Positions 27,386-34,604 of a stretch of 64,000 nt of DNA are shown here, piece by piece. Within the stretch, counting starts at the first letter, position 1. Each line of letters starts with the position of its first letter. The notes beneath the pieces were generated by a model. The model worked only from the letters and a program-made list of their open reading frames with translations, made no database searches and was not told the origin of the DNA. Where the stretch lies: positions 4,358 to 68,357 of the forward strand of contig NZ_JBHTLQ010000019.1 of NCBI RefSeq assembly GCF_042679085.1, written 5' to 3'. This DNA comes from Phenylobacterium conjunctum (GTDB lineage Bacteria > Pseudomonadota > Alphaproteobacteria > Caulobacterales > Caulobacteraceae). Both the position numbers and the translations under genes were made by a program.

Positions 27386-27453
27386 CTTCGGGGCGACCGC
27401 CGAAGCGCAAATCTCAATTGACGTCAGGCCTGGCCTGGGAAACAGGCTAGCCC

Positions 27454-27978
27454 ATGGCAAATCTCGTTCTCACGGTCATGGGCAGTGATCGCCCCGGCCT
27501 CACCCAGGCGCTGTCCAGCGCGGTGCTCTCCGCGGGCGGCAACTGGCTTGAAAGTCACCTGAGCCAGCTGGCCGGTCTCTATGTCGGCTCGACCCTGGTC
27601 GAGATCGACGAGGCCAAGGTCGAGGCCTTGCTGGAAGCTGTCCGCGCCGTCGACGCCGAGGGTCTGGACGTGCGGATCGCGCCGGCGTCCCAGCGGGCCG
27701 GAGGCCTGGGGGACGCGGTGGGCTTCAATCTGGTGGGTCAGGACCGGCCGGGCATCGTCCACCAGGTCACGGCGACCTTGGCGCGCCTGGGCGTCAATAT
27801 CGAGACCTTCAAGTCGTTCCTGACCCCTGAGCCCCACTCGGGCGCCCAGCTGTTCCACATCGACGCGCGCCTGCGCCTGCCCGCGGGCATGAGCTCGGCG
27901 GCGGTTCAGGCTGAGCTGGAAGCGATCTCCGGCGAGATCATGGTCGACGTGGCCCTGTCGCCGCTCGACGCCGCCTGA
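27454..27978 (+). CDS. GcvR-like protein with two ACT domains
   Basis: A 174-residue cytosolic protein with tandem ACT domains. The first begins LVLTVMGSDRPGLTQALSS, the second GFNLVGQDRPGIVHQVTATL near residue 88. Both carry the DRPG loop that binds amino acids. Architecture and length match GcvR, the accessory repressor of the glycine cleavage operon, which in enterobacteria works by binding GcvA. No gcv gene is near, so the partner here is unknown. A TCAATTGA octamer lies 33 bp upstream. It converges on cysE. Confidence 0.85.
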   Translation: MANLVLTVMGSDRPGLTQALSSAVLSAGGNWLESHLSQLAGLYVGSTLVEIDEAKVEALLEAVRAVDAEGLDVRIAPASQRAGGLGDAVGFNLVGQDRPGIVHQVTATLARLGVNIETFKSFLTPEPHSGAQLFHIDARLRLPAGMSSAAVQAELEAISGEIMVDVALSPLDAA

Positions 27979-27996
27979 GCGGCGTTAGCGCAGACC

Positions 27997-28845
27997 TCAG
28001 ATCACGTAGTCGAAGTCGGCTTCCGACAGGGTGTGGTCCATGCTGCGGGCCGGCTCGTCGCAGGTGGGGCAGTTGACGATGCGCGCCGGCACGCCCGCGG
28101 CGGTGCAGCCGGCGGGCACCGGCTTCAGCACCACCGAGCCCGAGGCCACCTTGGCGTTGTCGCCGATATGGATATTGCCGAGCACCTTGGCGCCGGCGCC
28201 CAGCAGGACGCCCTTGCCGATCTTGGGGTGGCGGTCGCCGCGCTCCGCGCCCGTGCCGCCCAGGGTCACGCCCTGCAGCAGGGAGCAGTCATCGCCGATC
28301 ACCGCGGTCTCGCCGATGACGATGCCGGTGCCGTGGTCGATGAAAACGCCCGAGCCGATGCGGGTGGCCGGGTGGATATCCACCTGGAAGACTTCAGAGA
28401 CTCGGCTCTGCAGATAGAAGGCCATGGTCTCGCGGCCCTCGCCCCACAGCCAGTGGGCCACGCGCTGGGCCTGGAGGGCCAGGAAGCCCTTGAAGAACAG
28501 GAAGGGCTGGACATAGCCCTTGCAGGCGGGGTCGCGCTCAAACACCGCCTTCAGGTCGGCCTCGGCGATAGCGACCAGGTTCGGATTGGCGCGATAGGCC
28601 TGTTCAGCGATCTCGCGCAGGCTCATGGCCCGCAGCTCCTGGTCGCCCAGCTTGCGCGCCAGCTGATAGGACAGGGCCGCGCCCAGATGCTCGTGCGCCA
28701 GGACGACAGCGTTCAACAGGGAGCCGAGACCGGGCTCGGTCTTGGCGGCGCGCTCGGCCTCATTGCGCAGAGCCGCCCAAACCGGCGGCGGCGTGCTCGG
28801 GTCGATGACTTCCAGGCGCTGGCTCACGAGCTCCTCCCGTCCCAT
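27997..28845 (-). CDS. cysE: Serine O-acetyltransferase
   Basis: A 282-residue left-handed beta-helix acetyltransferase that makes O-acetylserine, the precursor of cysteine. The helical N-terminal domain (about residues 1-150) is followed by hexapeptide repeats: DIHPATRIGSGVFIDHGTG contains the catalytic Asp/His pair, then LLQGVTLGGTG and HPKIGKGVLLGAGAKVLGNI. The C-terminal tail (TCDEPARSMDHT) ends in DFDYVI; a terminal Ile is typical of enzymes that bind cysteine synthase. The ATG at 28845 is preferred to the GTG just before it because AGGAGG is 7 bp upstream. It lies 11 bp after the Nudix gene and is probably co-transcribed. Confidence 0.94.
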   Translation of the reverse strand: MGREELVSQRLEVIDPSTPPPVWAALRNEAERAAKTEPGLGSLLNAVVLAHEHLGAALSYQLARKLGDQELRAMSLREIAEQAYRANPNLVAIAEADLKAVFERDPACKGYVQPFLFFKGFLALQAQRVAHWLWGEGRETMAFYLQSRVSEVFQVDIHPATRIGSGVFIDHGTGIVIGETAVIGDDCSLLQGVTLGGTGAERGDRHPKIGKGVLLGAGAKVLGNIHIGDNAKVASGSVVLKPVPAGCTAAGVPARIVNCPTCDEPARSMDHTLSEADFDYVI

Positions 28846-28856
28846 CACAATCCCTC

Positions 28857-29471
28857 CTACCCTAGCATGGCCTTGGCCAGGTTGCGCGGCAAACCGCCTT
28901 CCCTGGCCATATGGTAGGCCTTGAGCAGCATCGCCACCGTCAGCATGTCAGAAATCCAACCGGCCATGGCGGCGTCCAGCGCCTCGCGAAACGGAACCCG
29001 GACACGGGCGATGTCCTCGGTCCCATCGCCCTCCGGCGCCTCCTCTACCTGGCTGAGCCCGGTGGCGAGATAGCCGATGGCCAGTTCGTCGGTGACGGAA
29101 TTGGACAGCTGGACCCGCAGGATCTCCTGCCAGTCGGCGGCGGCCAGCCCGGTTTCCTCCAGCAGTTCGCGCTGGGCGCCGACCAGCAGGTCCTCGTCCA
29201 GCGGGCAGCCGCCTTCCGGGATCTCCCAGCTGTAGTCGCCGAAGGGCAGCCGGTTCTGGCCCACCAGCACCGTGGTTCCATCCTCATGCAGCGGCAGGAT
29301 CGCCATCGCCCGGTTCTTGAAGCCCACAAGCCCATAGAGGGCGGGCCGCCCGGTCGGCGCCACGGCGTCGAACTCGGTCACCGAGATCCAGGGATTGTCG
29401 TAGATCGCGCGAGGCTCCCCCCGCGTCCAGGGCTGGCCATGCCGGGTGAGCCAGGCCGGTTTTGTCGACAT
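28857..29471 (-). CDS. Nudix hydrolase (ADP-ribose pyrophosphatase-like)
   Basis: A 204-residue Nudix protein. The Nudix box is complete: Gly in EGGCPLDED, then QRELLEETGL, fitting Gx5Ex7REUxEExGU, so Mg2+-dependent pyrophosphohydrolase activity is expected. The N-terminal WISVTEFDAVAPTGRPALYG and the placement of FGDYSWEIPEGG resemble ADP-ribose pyrophosphatases. ATG at 29471 with AAGGGA seven bases upstream. It is the first gene of a two-gene unit with cysE; no functional link is known. Confidence 0.9.
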   Translation of the reverse strand: MSTKPAWLTRHGQPWTRGEPRAIYDNPWISVTEFDAVAPTGRPALYGLVGFKNRAMAILPLHEDGTTVLVGQNRLPFGDYSWEIPEGGCPLDEDLLVGAQRELLEETGLAAADWQEILRVQLSNSVTDELAIGYLATGLSQVEEAPEGDGTEDIARVRVPFREALDAAMAGWISDMLTVAMLLKAYHMAREGGLPRNLAKAMLG

Positions 29472-29551
29472 CTGCAAATCCCTTCGCCTTGCGGAAGCCG
29501 CGGCCGGGCCCCAAGAGAACAGCGCACCAGTCCTGATAGCGAGACGCCGCC

Positions 29552-30163
29552 ATGATTCCCAACCTGCCGCCTGCGCCCGCCTTTGGTGAGCCGTTGGAGA
29601 TCGCGGCGTGGCCGGAGGTTCTGGCCTTTCTCGCCCGGCGCCGCTCGGCCTCGGCCCTGACCCTCGTTGAGCCGGCGCCCGACCGGGCGACCCTTGAGGC
29701 GCTGTTGGCGCTCGCCGCCCGGGTTCCGGACCACGGCAAGCTGGCCCCCTGGCGTTTCGTGGTGCTGGAAAGCGGCCCCAAGGCCGCCCTTGCGGCGCGG
29801 CTGGAGGCCCTGGCCCAAGCCCGCGGCGACACCCGCGCGGCGGCCAAGCTGGGCAAGCTGAAGAGCCCTCCCCTGGGTGTAGCCGTGGTGGCGAGCCCGG
29901 TGGCGGGCGAGATTCCTGAGTGGGAACAGCTGCTGTCAGCCGGCGCGGTGTGCACCACCCTGCTCTACGCGGCCCAGGCCCTGGGCTATGGCGCCAACTG
30001 GATCACCGACTGGTACGCCTATGATCCGGAGGCCTGCGCCCTGCTCGGCCTGTCGCCGCAGGAGCGGGTCGCCGGCTACATTTTCCTGGGAACGGCGCGC
30101 GAGGCCCCGTTGGAGCGGGAGCGCCCTGCCCTGGCCCCGCTAGTCTCCGACTGGACGCCTTGA
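29552..30163 (+). CDS. Nitroreductase-family oxidoreductase
   Basis: A 203-residue FMN-dependent protein of the YdjA-like nitroreductase group. The N-terminal LARRRSASALTL carries the phosphate-binding RRS motif, followed by ARVPDHGKLAPWRFVVLE, and later LGYGANWITDWYA and GYIFLGTAR. The family reduces nitro compounds or quinone-like substrates with NAD(P)H. The start lies 80 bp from the divergent Nudix gene. Confidence 0.9.
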   Translation: MIPNLPPAPAFGEPLEIAAWPEVLAFLARRRSASALTLVEPAPDRATLEALLALAARVPDHGKLAPWRFVVLESGPKAALAARLEALAQARGDTRAAAKLGKLKSPPLGVAVVASPVAGEIPEWEQLLSAGAVCTTLLYAAQALGYGANWITDWYAYDPEACALLGLSPQERVAGYIFLGTAREAPLERERPALAPLVSDWTP

Positions 30164-30181
30164 GCGGCGCCAGACACACGA

Positions 30182-30211
30182 AGGCCGGACAGCGTCGCCG
30201 CCGCCCGGCCT
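30182..30211 (+). terminator. Possible terminator hairpin after nitroreductase gene
   Basis: AGGCCGG (30182-30188) pairs with CCGGCCT (30205-30211) around a GC-rich loop; only a weak AT stretch (AATAG) follows. Confidence 0.35.
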
Positions 30212-30317
30212 AATAGTGACACGCCCGAGGAGAGTTGGGCCTTGAGACCTTAGCCCATTTCATAGAGGTCGGCTAGTCGACACCTCCGCAGGCGCGACTC
30301 TCGGGCGCAGGTCTCTT

Positions 30318-30331
30318 CCCCCCCCCCCCCC
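30318..30331. repeat. Homopolymer of 14 C
   Basis: Fourteen consecutive C on the plus strand, in the 147 bp between the hairpin and the end of the truncated-haemoglobin gene. It is intergenic, so length changes would not shift a frame; it may also be a sequencing or assembly uncertainty. Confidence 0.8.
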
Positions 30332-30358
30332 ACGGCCACCACAAGCTTGGCCACGGAC

Positions 30359-30799
30359 CTAGCCGGCGCGTCGCCCGCCCGGCAGTTCGCCGCGGCTGGC
30401 GGCTATGCCGAACTGCAGGCTCCGGGCGATCATCTCCGCCTTCTCGACGAACAGAGCCGCCGCGGGCGGCGGGCAGATCTCCGTCACCGTCTGCCGGAAC
30501 AGGCCGAGCCAGATCTGGAAATGTTCGGGTTCGGCCCGCGGCAGGGCGACGTGAACCGTCATGGGCGTGCCCTTGAACCGTCCGGTCATCAGCAGGACCG
30601 AGGACCAGAAGTCCGCGAGCTTGGCCAGGTGAGCGTCCCAGTGATCCCCGATGGCGCCATTGAAGATCGGGCCAAGTTCAGGGTCCGCGCGGACCCGGGC
30701 GTAGAAGGCGTCCACCACCTGGCGGCACATGGCTTCGGTGACCCCGACGCTCGCGCCTGGCGCCAGGCGCTGGCGTCGATCAGATACGGGTGTGGTCAT
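30359..30799 (-). CDS. Group III truncated haemoglobin
   Basis: A 146-residue 2-over-2 globin. The group III signature is seen as KGTPMTVHVALPRAEPEHF followed by WLGLFRQTV; the proximal His is in EHF. The N-terminal FYARVRADPELGPIF and DFWSSVLL helices also fit. The ATG at 30799 has GAGGG about 8 bp upstream and lies 10 bp after the stop of the alternative-oxidase gene, so the two are one operon. Group III globins (Cgb/Ctb type) are tied to nitric oxide stress and oxygen handling. The NsrR-like gene opposite supports an NO role. Confidence 0.93.
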   Translation of the reverse strand: MTTPVSDRRQRLAPGASVGVTEAMCRQVVDAFYARVRADPELGPIFNGAIGDHWDAHLAKLADFWSSVLLMTGRFKGTPMTVHVALPRAEPEHFQIWLGLFRQTVTEICPPPAAALFVEKAEMIARSLQFGIAASRGELPGGRRAG

Positions 30800-30809
30800 C
30801 ACGCCGCCC

Positions 30810-31535
30810 TCAGGCCGCCGCCTTCCAGTTCGGGACCAGCTCCACATGGGTCGGGCAGGCGGCGATGGGGCCTTGCGGCAGGCCGGCCAGAGCGTTGGCG
30901 AAGCCGTGATTGACGTCGCGGTGATGGGCCTCGTCGGCGCGCACCACCAGCACCACGTCGCGCAGGGTCGCGGTCGCCGGCAGGTTCCAGTAGCGGATGG
31001 CGATCTGCGGCGCCGGCACGTTCTCGGACCGGCCCTCGTCGATTTCAGCGAGGTAGTGGGTGTAGCTGATCACCGCCTCCTCCTCGAAATAGCCCACCAG
31101 CCGGTGCGCGGTCTTGGGCGCCAGCAAGTAGAGCCCGAAGAAGAAGACGTAGAACAGCCACTGGGCGGCGATCACCATGAAGCGTTCGAAGGCGGTCGGC
31201 TTGCAGACCTCGATGAAGGTCATCAGGTGCATCCGCTCGTTCTCGGCCTCGTCCATCAAGGTGCGGATCCAGCCGCGGTCATCCTCCATCCGGCGCAGGC
31301 ACTTCAGGTGGTTCAAGGTCGCCCCGACCATGCCCGGCACCGCCGCGACGGTCTCCAGCACCACCGCGCGGTGGCCGTAGCGCTTGGCGAAGAAGGTGTC
31401 GGCGAACAGGCGCAGGAACTTGGTGACGCCAAGGGCGAAACGGTCAGAGCCGTTGGTCGCGGGGAAGTGCACGCCGAGCGCGGTGGCGGGACCTTGGGCT
31501 TGGGGGTTGGCGGCGTCGTAAGCAGCGGCGGACAT
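30810..31535 (-). CDS. aox: Alternative oxidase (cyanide-insensitive ubiquinol oxidase)
   Basis: A 241-residue di-iron membrane-bound quinol oxidase that reduces oxygen to water without proton pumping. The four iron-ligand regions are visible: LETVAAVPGMVG, EAENERMHLM, FEEEAVISYTHY and RADEAHHRDVNH. The hydrophobic segment VIAAQWLFYVFFFGLYLL lies between the second and third regions. Length fits bacterial AOX (Novosphingobium type). It is the first gene of an operon with the truncated haemoglobin and is divergent from the NsrR-like regulator. AOX is resistant to nitric oxide, so this unit would keep respiration going while NO blocks haem-copper oxidases. Confidence 0.95.
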   Translation of the reverse strand: MSAAAYDAANPQAQGPATALGVHFPATNGSDRFALGVTKFLRLFADTFFAKRYGHRAVVLETVAAVPGMVGATLNHLKCLRRMEDDRGWIRTLMDEAENERMHLMTFIEVCKPTAFERFMVIAAQWLFYVFFFGLYLLAPKTAHRLVGYFEEEAVISYTHYLAEIDEGRSENVPAPQIAIRYWNLPATATLRDVVLVVRADEAHHRDVNHGFANALAGLPQGPIAACPTHVELVPNWKAAA

Positions 31536-31582
31536 CGTCCTGAACTCCTGCGTCAGCCCCCCGGGCCACGGGCTCGGGTTCT

Positions 31583-31607
31583 AAAGCTGTAACGCATATG
31601 CAGCTTT
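31583..31607. promoter_or_regulatory. NsrR-like inverted-repeat operator
   Basis: AAAGCTG (31583-31589) and CAGCTTT (31601-31607) form a perfect inverted repeat with the centre at 31595, extending partly inward (TAA...ATG). The overall span of about 23-25 bp and the AAxxTG...CAxxTT arms resemble NsrR sites. It lies 48 bp upstream of the alternative-oxidase ATG. Confidence 0.65.
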
Positions 31608-31630
31608 ATCGACGGGGTCCCGGCCGCACC

Positions 31631-31644
31631 TTGATCCAGATCAT
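31631..31644. promoter_or_regulatory. FNR/FixK/Dnr-type box
   Basis: TTGATCCAGATCAT matches TTGAT-N4-ATCAA in 9 of the 10 specified bases. It lies between the NsrR-like operator and the NsrR-like gene (start 31680), in position to act on the regulator or the alternative-oxidase operon under low oxygen or NO. Confidence 0.6.
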
Positions 31645-31679
31645 GTCCCAAGACCGGTCGGGCCTTGAGGGTGGCGGCG

Positions 31680-32081
31680 ATGAAGCTTCGCCGGCTGACC
31701 GATTACGCCCTGCGCGTCCTGATCTATGTCGCCGAGACCCCCGGCCGGCGATGCTCGGTGCCCGAGATCGCCGCGGCGCACAGCATCTCGGAACATCATC
31801 TGGTCAAGGTGGCGCACCGCCTGGGCCAGCTGGGCTATCTTTCAACCGCACGCGGACGCGGCGGCGGACTGTCCTTGTCCGCCAGCCCGGAGGCCATCAA
31901 TCTGGGTGAGGTGGTGCGTAAGCTGGAGGGCGATGACTGCCCTGTGGACTGCTCGTCCTGCATCCTGGCGAGGCGCTGCACGCTCTCAGGCCTGCTCAAC
32001 CGCGCGACCCAAGCCTTCTATGACGATCTAAGCCGCCAGACCCTGGCCGACCTGATCCGCCTGCCCAACCCTACCGCCTAA
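31680..32081 (+). CDS. NsrR-like Rrf2-family regulator
   Basis: A 133-residue Rrf2 winged-helix protein. The N-terminus MKLRRLTDYALRVLIYVAE and the recognition segment SISEHHLVKVAHRLGQLGYL with wing GRGGGLSLS are standard. The cluster-binding region has four Cys (CPVDCSSCILARRC), and the end AFYDDLSRQTLADLI matches NsrR proteins, which hold a Fe-S cluster destroyed by NO. NsrR uses three Cys; which three serve here is unclear. Divergent from aox/trHb with an operator-like repeat between, so it is probably their NO-responsive repressor. Start ATG 31680 is chosen over an upstream GTG because the conserved MKLRRL begins there. Confidence 0.85.
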   Translation: MKLRRLTDYALRVLIYVAETPGRRCSVPEIAAAHSISEHHLVKVAHRLGQLGYLSTARGRGGGLSLSASPEAINLGEVVRKLEGDDCPVDCSSCILARRCTLSGLLNRATQAFYDDLSRQTLADLIRLPNPTA

Positions 32082-32086
32082 GCGGC

Positions 32087-32542
32087 TCAGCCGCGGCCGC
32101 GATAGGTGGGGACGCCCTGATCGGGAACCCACAGGCCTTCCGGAACAGCGCCCGTCTGCCAGAACACGTCGATGGGGATGCCGCCGCGCGGATACCAGTA
32201 GCCGCCGATCCTCAGCCAGCGCGGCTGGGCGGTCTCGACGATGCGCCGGCCGATCGCCACGGTGCAGTCCTCGTGGAAGGCCCCGTGGTTGCGAAAGGCG
32301 CCCAGATAGAGCTTCAGCGACTTGGATTCGATCAGCCAGTCGCCCGGCGCATAGTCGATCACCAGATGCGCGAAGTCCGGCTGGCCGGTGACCGGGCACA
32401 AGGAGGTGAACTCCGGAGCCGTGAACCGGGCCAGGTACAGCACATCCTTCTGCGGGTTCGGAACCCGTTCGAGGACGGCGACCTCGGGGCTGTCGAAGCC
32501 GCGAACCTCGCGGCCGAGCTGGGTGAGATGGGTGTCTTGCAT
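32087..32542 (-). CDS. queF: NADPH-dependent preQ0 reductase QueF
   Basis: A 151-residue unimodular QueF that reduces preQ0 to preQ1 in queuosine biosynthesis. The catalytic Cys lies in FTSLCPVTGQPDFAHL, with the conserved Asp seven residues later, and the substrate Glu/His region is ESKSLKLYLGAFRNHGAFHE. Both NADPH-binding and T-fold features are present. It converges with the NsrR-like gene at a 5-bp gap. No other queuosine genes are next to it. Confidence 0.96.
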   Translation of the reverse strand: MQDTHLTQLGREVRGFDSPEVAVLERVPNPQKDVLYLARFTAPEFTSLCPVTGQPDFAHLVIDYAPGDWLIESKSLKLYLGAFRNHGAFHEDCTVAIGRRIVETAQPRWLRIGGYWYPRGGIPIDVFWQTGAVPEGLWVPDQGVPTYRGRG

Positions 32543-32656
32543 GCCGCCGTTTACCGCCCGCGCCCAGGAGCGGCAACCGCGCCCCGCGACAGGGCTTTCG
32601 GCGCGTCGCCGAAAGGCTTAGTGCGATAGGTAAGAACAGATCAGGGAGACGAGACC

Positions 32657-33460
32657 ATGGCCAAGGGGCAGTTCGAGGATTTTGTGGTGCTGGTGACCGG
32701 CGCCTCCACCGGGCTTGGCCGGGCCATCGCCGTCGAGGTGGCGGACCAGGGCGCCGCGGCCGTGATCATCAACTACGCGCGCAGCGCCGAAGAGGCCCAG
32801 GAGACCGCCGCCCTCGTCGAGGCCAAGGGCGCCAAGGCGGTCCTGGTGCAGGGCGACGTGGCCAATGACGACGACTGCCGCAAGATCGCCGCCGCGGCCG
32901 AGCCGTTCGGACGGATCGACGCCCTGTTCAACAACGCCGGCGTCACCAAGTTCGCCCCGAACCATGGCGACCTGGACGCGGTCTCCGCCGAGGATTTCCA
33001 GAACCTCTATGCCGTCAATGTCGTCGGCGCCTTCCAGATGATCCGCGCCGCCCGCGCCCTGCTGGAGGCCGGCCCGCGTCCGGGCGCGGTGGTCAACACC
33101 TCTTCCATCGCCGGCGTCATGGGCGTGGGCTCCTCGGTCCCCTATGCGGCCTCGAAGGGCGCCTTGACCACCATGACCATCTCCCTCGCCCGCGGGCTCG
33201 CGCCGCGGATCCGGGTCAACGCCATCTGCCCGGGCTTCATCGACACCCCGTGGTTCGGCAAGGGCATGCCCCAGGAGCGCATCGACCGTATGCGCGAGGC
33301 CACCATCGCCTCCACCCCGCTCAAGGCCGCCTCCACCGCCGAGGATATCGCCGCCTCGGCCGTGTTCCTGGCCTCCCCGGCCTCGCGCCATGTCACGGGC
33401 GAGACCCTGATTGTGGACGCCGGGACACACCTCGGCTACGCGCCGCTGGGCATGCGTTAA
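32657..33460 (+). CDS. Short-chain dehydrogenase/reductase (FabG-like)
   Basis: A 267-residue classical SDR. The NAD(P) motif is TGASTGLGRA near residue 15, NNAG near residue 95, the catalytic Ser in NTSSIAGV and the YAASK motif near residue 163, followed by a PG turn (CPGFIDTPW). The C-terminal ETLIVDAGTHLG is a standard SDR end. The start has AGGGAG upstream. Function is likely reduction of a 3-keto or similar group; the substrate cannot be told. Confidence 0.92.
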   Translation: MAKGQFEDFVVLVTGASTGLGRAIAVEVADQGAAAVIINYARSAEEAQETAALVEAKGAKAVLVQGDVANDDDCRKIAAAAEPFGRIDALFNNAGVTKFAPNHGDLDAVSAEDFQNLYAVNVVGAFQMIRAARALLEAGPRPGAVVNTSSIAGVMGVGSSVPYAASKGALTTMTISLARGLAPRIRVNAICPGFIDTPWFGKGMPQERIDRMREATIASTPLKAASTAEDIAASAVFLASPASRHVTGETLIVDAGTHLGYAPLGMR

Positions 33461-33693
33461 ATTTAACGTCGCGTTTAGGCCGCACGACACATTTGCGAAG
33501 GGCGTACGGCTCAGGTTCACCCGAGGTCAGTTGCGCGAATTTTGGGCGCCCACAGCATGAGGCGCTCAAAATAGTGCCAGCCTAGGCCTGTCGCCGGGCG
33601 CGCAGCGTCCATGCGTTGCCCGACTCTGGGTCAAATGACGATGCTTTTACAGATCGGGCGGAGCCTGCCCGGTCGAGACAAGGGGATAAAACG

Positions 33694-34380
33694 ATGAATG
33701 CTCTCAAGATTGCTCTGCTCGCCGCGACCGCCACGGTCGCCATGGGCGGCGCCGCCCTCGCCGCCGACGCGCCCTCGGTGTCGTTCAACCTCGGCGCTTC
33801 CACCGACTACGTGTTCCGCGGCGTGAGCCAGACGGACGGCCAAGCCCAGGTGTTCGGCGGCGCCGACCTGACCGCCGGCTCGTTCTACGCTGGTACCTGG
33901 CTGTCGAACGTCGACTTCAATAACGGCACCAACATGGAGTACGACCTGTACGTCGGCTACAAGCCGCAGGTCGGCCCGGTGGCCATGGACCTGGGCGTCC
34001 TGCGCTACGGCTACACCAACTCCCCGTCGGGTCCGGATCAGGACTTCTACGAAATCAAGGTCGCCGGCTCGGTTCCGGTCGGCAAGGGCTCCATCGGCGG
34101 CGCCGTCTACTACTCGCCGGAGTTCTTCGGTGAGACCGGCGTGGCCACCTATGTCGAACTGAACGGCTCCGTGCCGGTCGACGACAAGTGGACCCTGTCG
34201 GGCGCCATCGGCCACCAGGATGTCGACTACAACGGCGACTACAACACCTGGAACCTGGGCGTCGGCTATGCGCTGACCGACCACATCGGTCTGGACCTGC
34301 GCTACTTCGACACCGACGAACATGGCTTCGGCAAGATCTATGACGGTCGCGTCGCGCTCGCCCTGAAGGCGACCTACTAA
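33694..34380 (+). CDS. TorF family putative porin
   Basis: A 228-residue outer-membrane beta-barrel of the TorF/Gcw_chp family (TIGR02001). The signal peptide ends in AALAAD. The mature part starts with SFNLGASTDYVFRGVSQTDG, the family hallmark, and alternates amphipathic strands to a C-terminal ALKATY with terminal Tyr. AAGGGG precedes the ATG at 33694. It is monocistronic, with a strong terminator after it. A TTAACGTCGCGTTTA sequence at 33464-33478, near a CtrA full site with one mismatch, lies in the 233-bp leader. Confidence 0.9.
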   Translation: MNALKIALLAATATVAMGGAALAADAPSVSFNLGASTDYVFRGVSQTDGQAQVFGGADLTAGSFYAGTWLSNVDFNNGTNMEYDLYVGYKPQVGPVAMDLGVLRYGYTNSPSGPDQDFYEIKVAGSVPVGKGSIGGAVYYSPEFFGETGVATYVELNGSVPVDDKWTLSGAIGHQDVDYNGDYNTWNLGVGYALTDHIGLDLRYFDTDEHGFGKIYDGRVALALKATY

Positions 34381-34405
34381 GATCTTTTAGTTATTCGTCT
34401 TTCGG

Positions 34406-34437
34406 AAAGCCGCCTTCCGCCTTGGGAGGCGGCTTTT
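34406..34437 (+). terminator. Rho-independent terminator of the porin gene
   Basis: AAAGCCGCCT (34406-34415) pairs with AGGCGGCTTT (34427-34436), extended inward by further pairs, and the run TTTT ends at 34437. Confidence 0.9.
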
Positions 34438-34604
34438 CTGTTTTCAGGACGCGCCGCCTGGACTAGGGTCCACCGGCTTCATGCGTTCCGGCGCCCCCAG
34501 GGTCGGGAAGGAAGCAAACCGCGTCCGCTCAAGGACACGGGGTTTCATTGGACGCCTCGCGCCGTTGCGGCGCGTTGGGTCCGTGCACATCGGAGCGCGT
34601 ATCT

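Noticed and set aside
27414..27421. TCAATTGA upstream of the GcvR-like gene as another MarR operator
   Set aside because: It is only an 8-bp palindrome without the central 5 bp of the 13-mer found at the three MarR-cluster promoters.
34490..34547. GGGAAGGAAGCAAACC followed by a stem-loop, reminiscent of the SRP RNA domain IV
   Set aside because: The conserved UCAGG side of the SRP core is missing and outer helices do not form convincingly. It is kept only as possible leader structure of the dehydratase gene.
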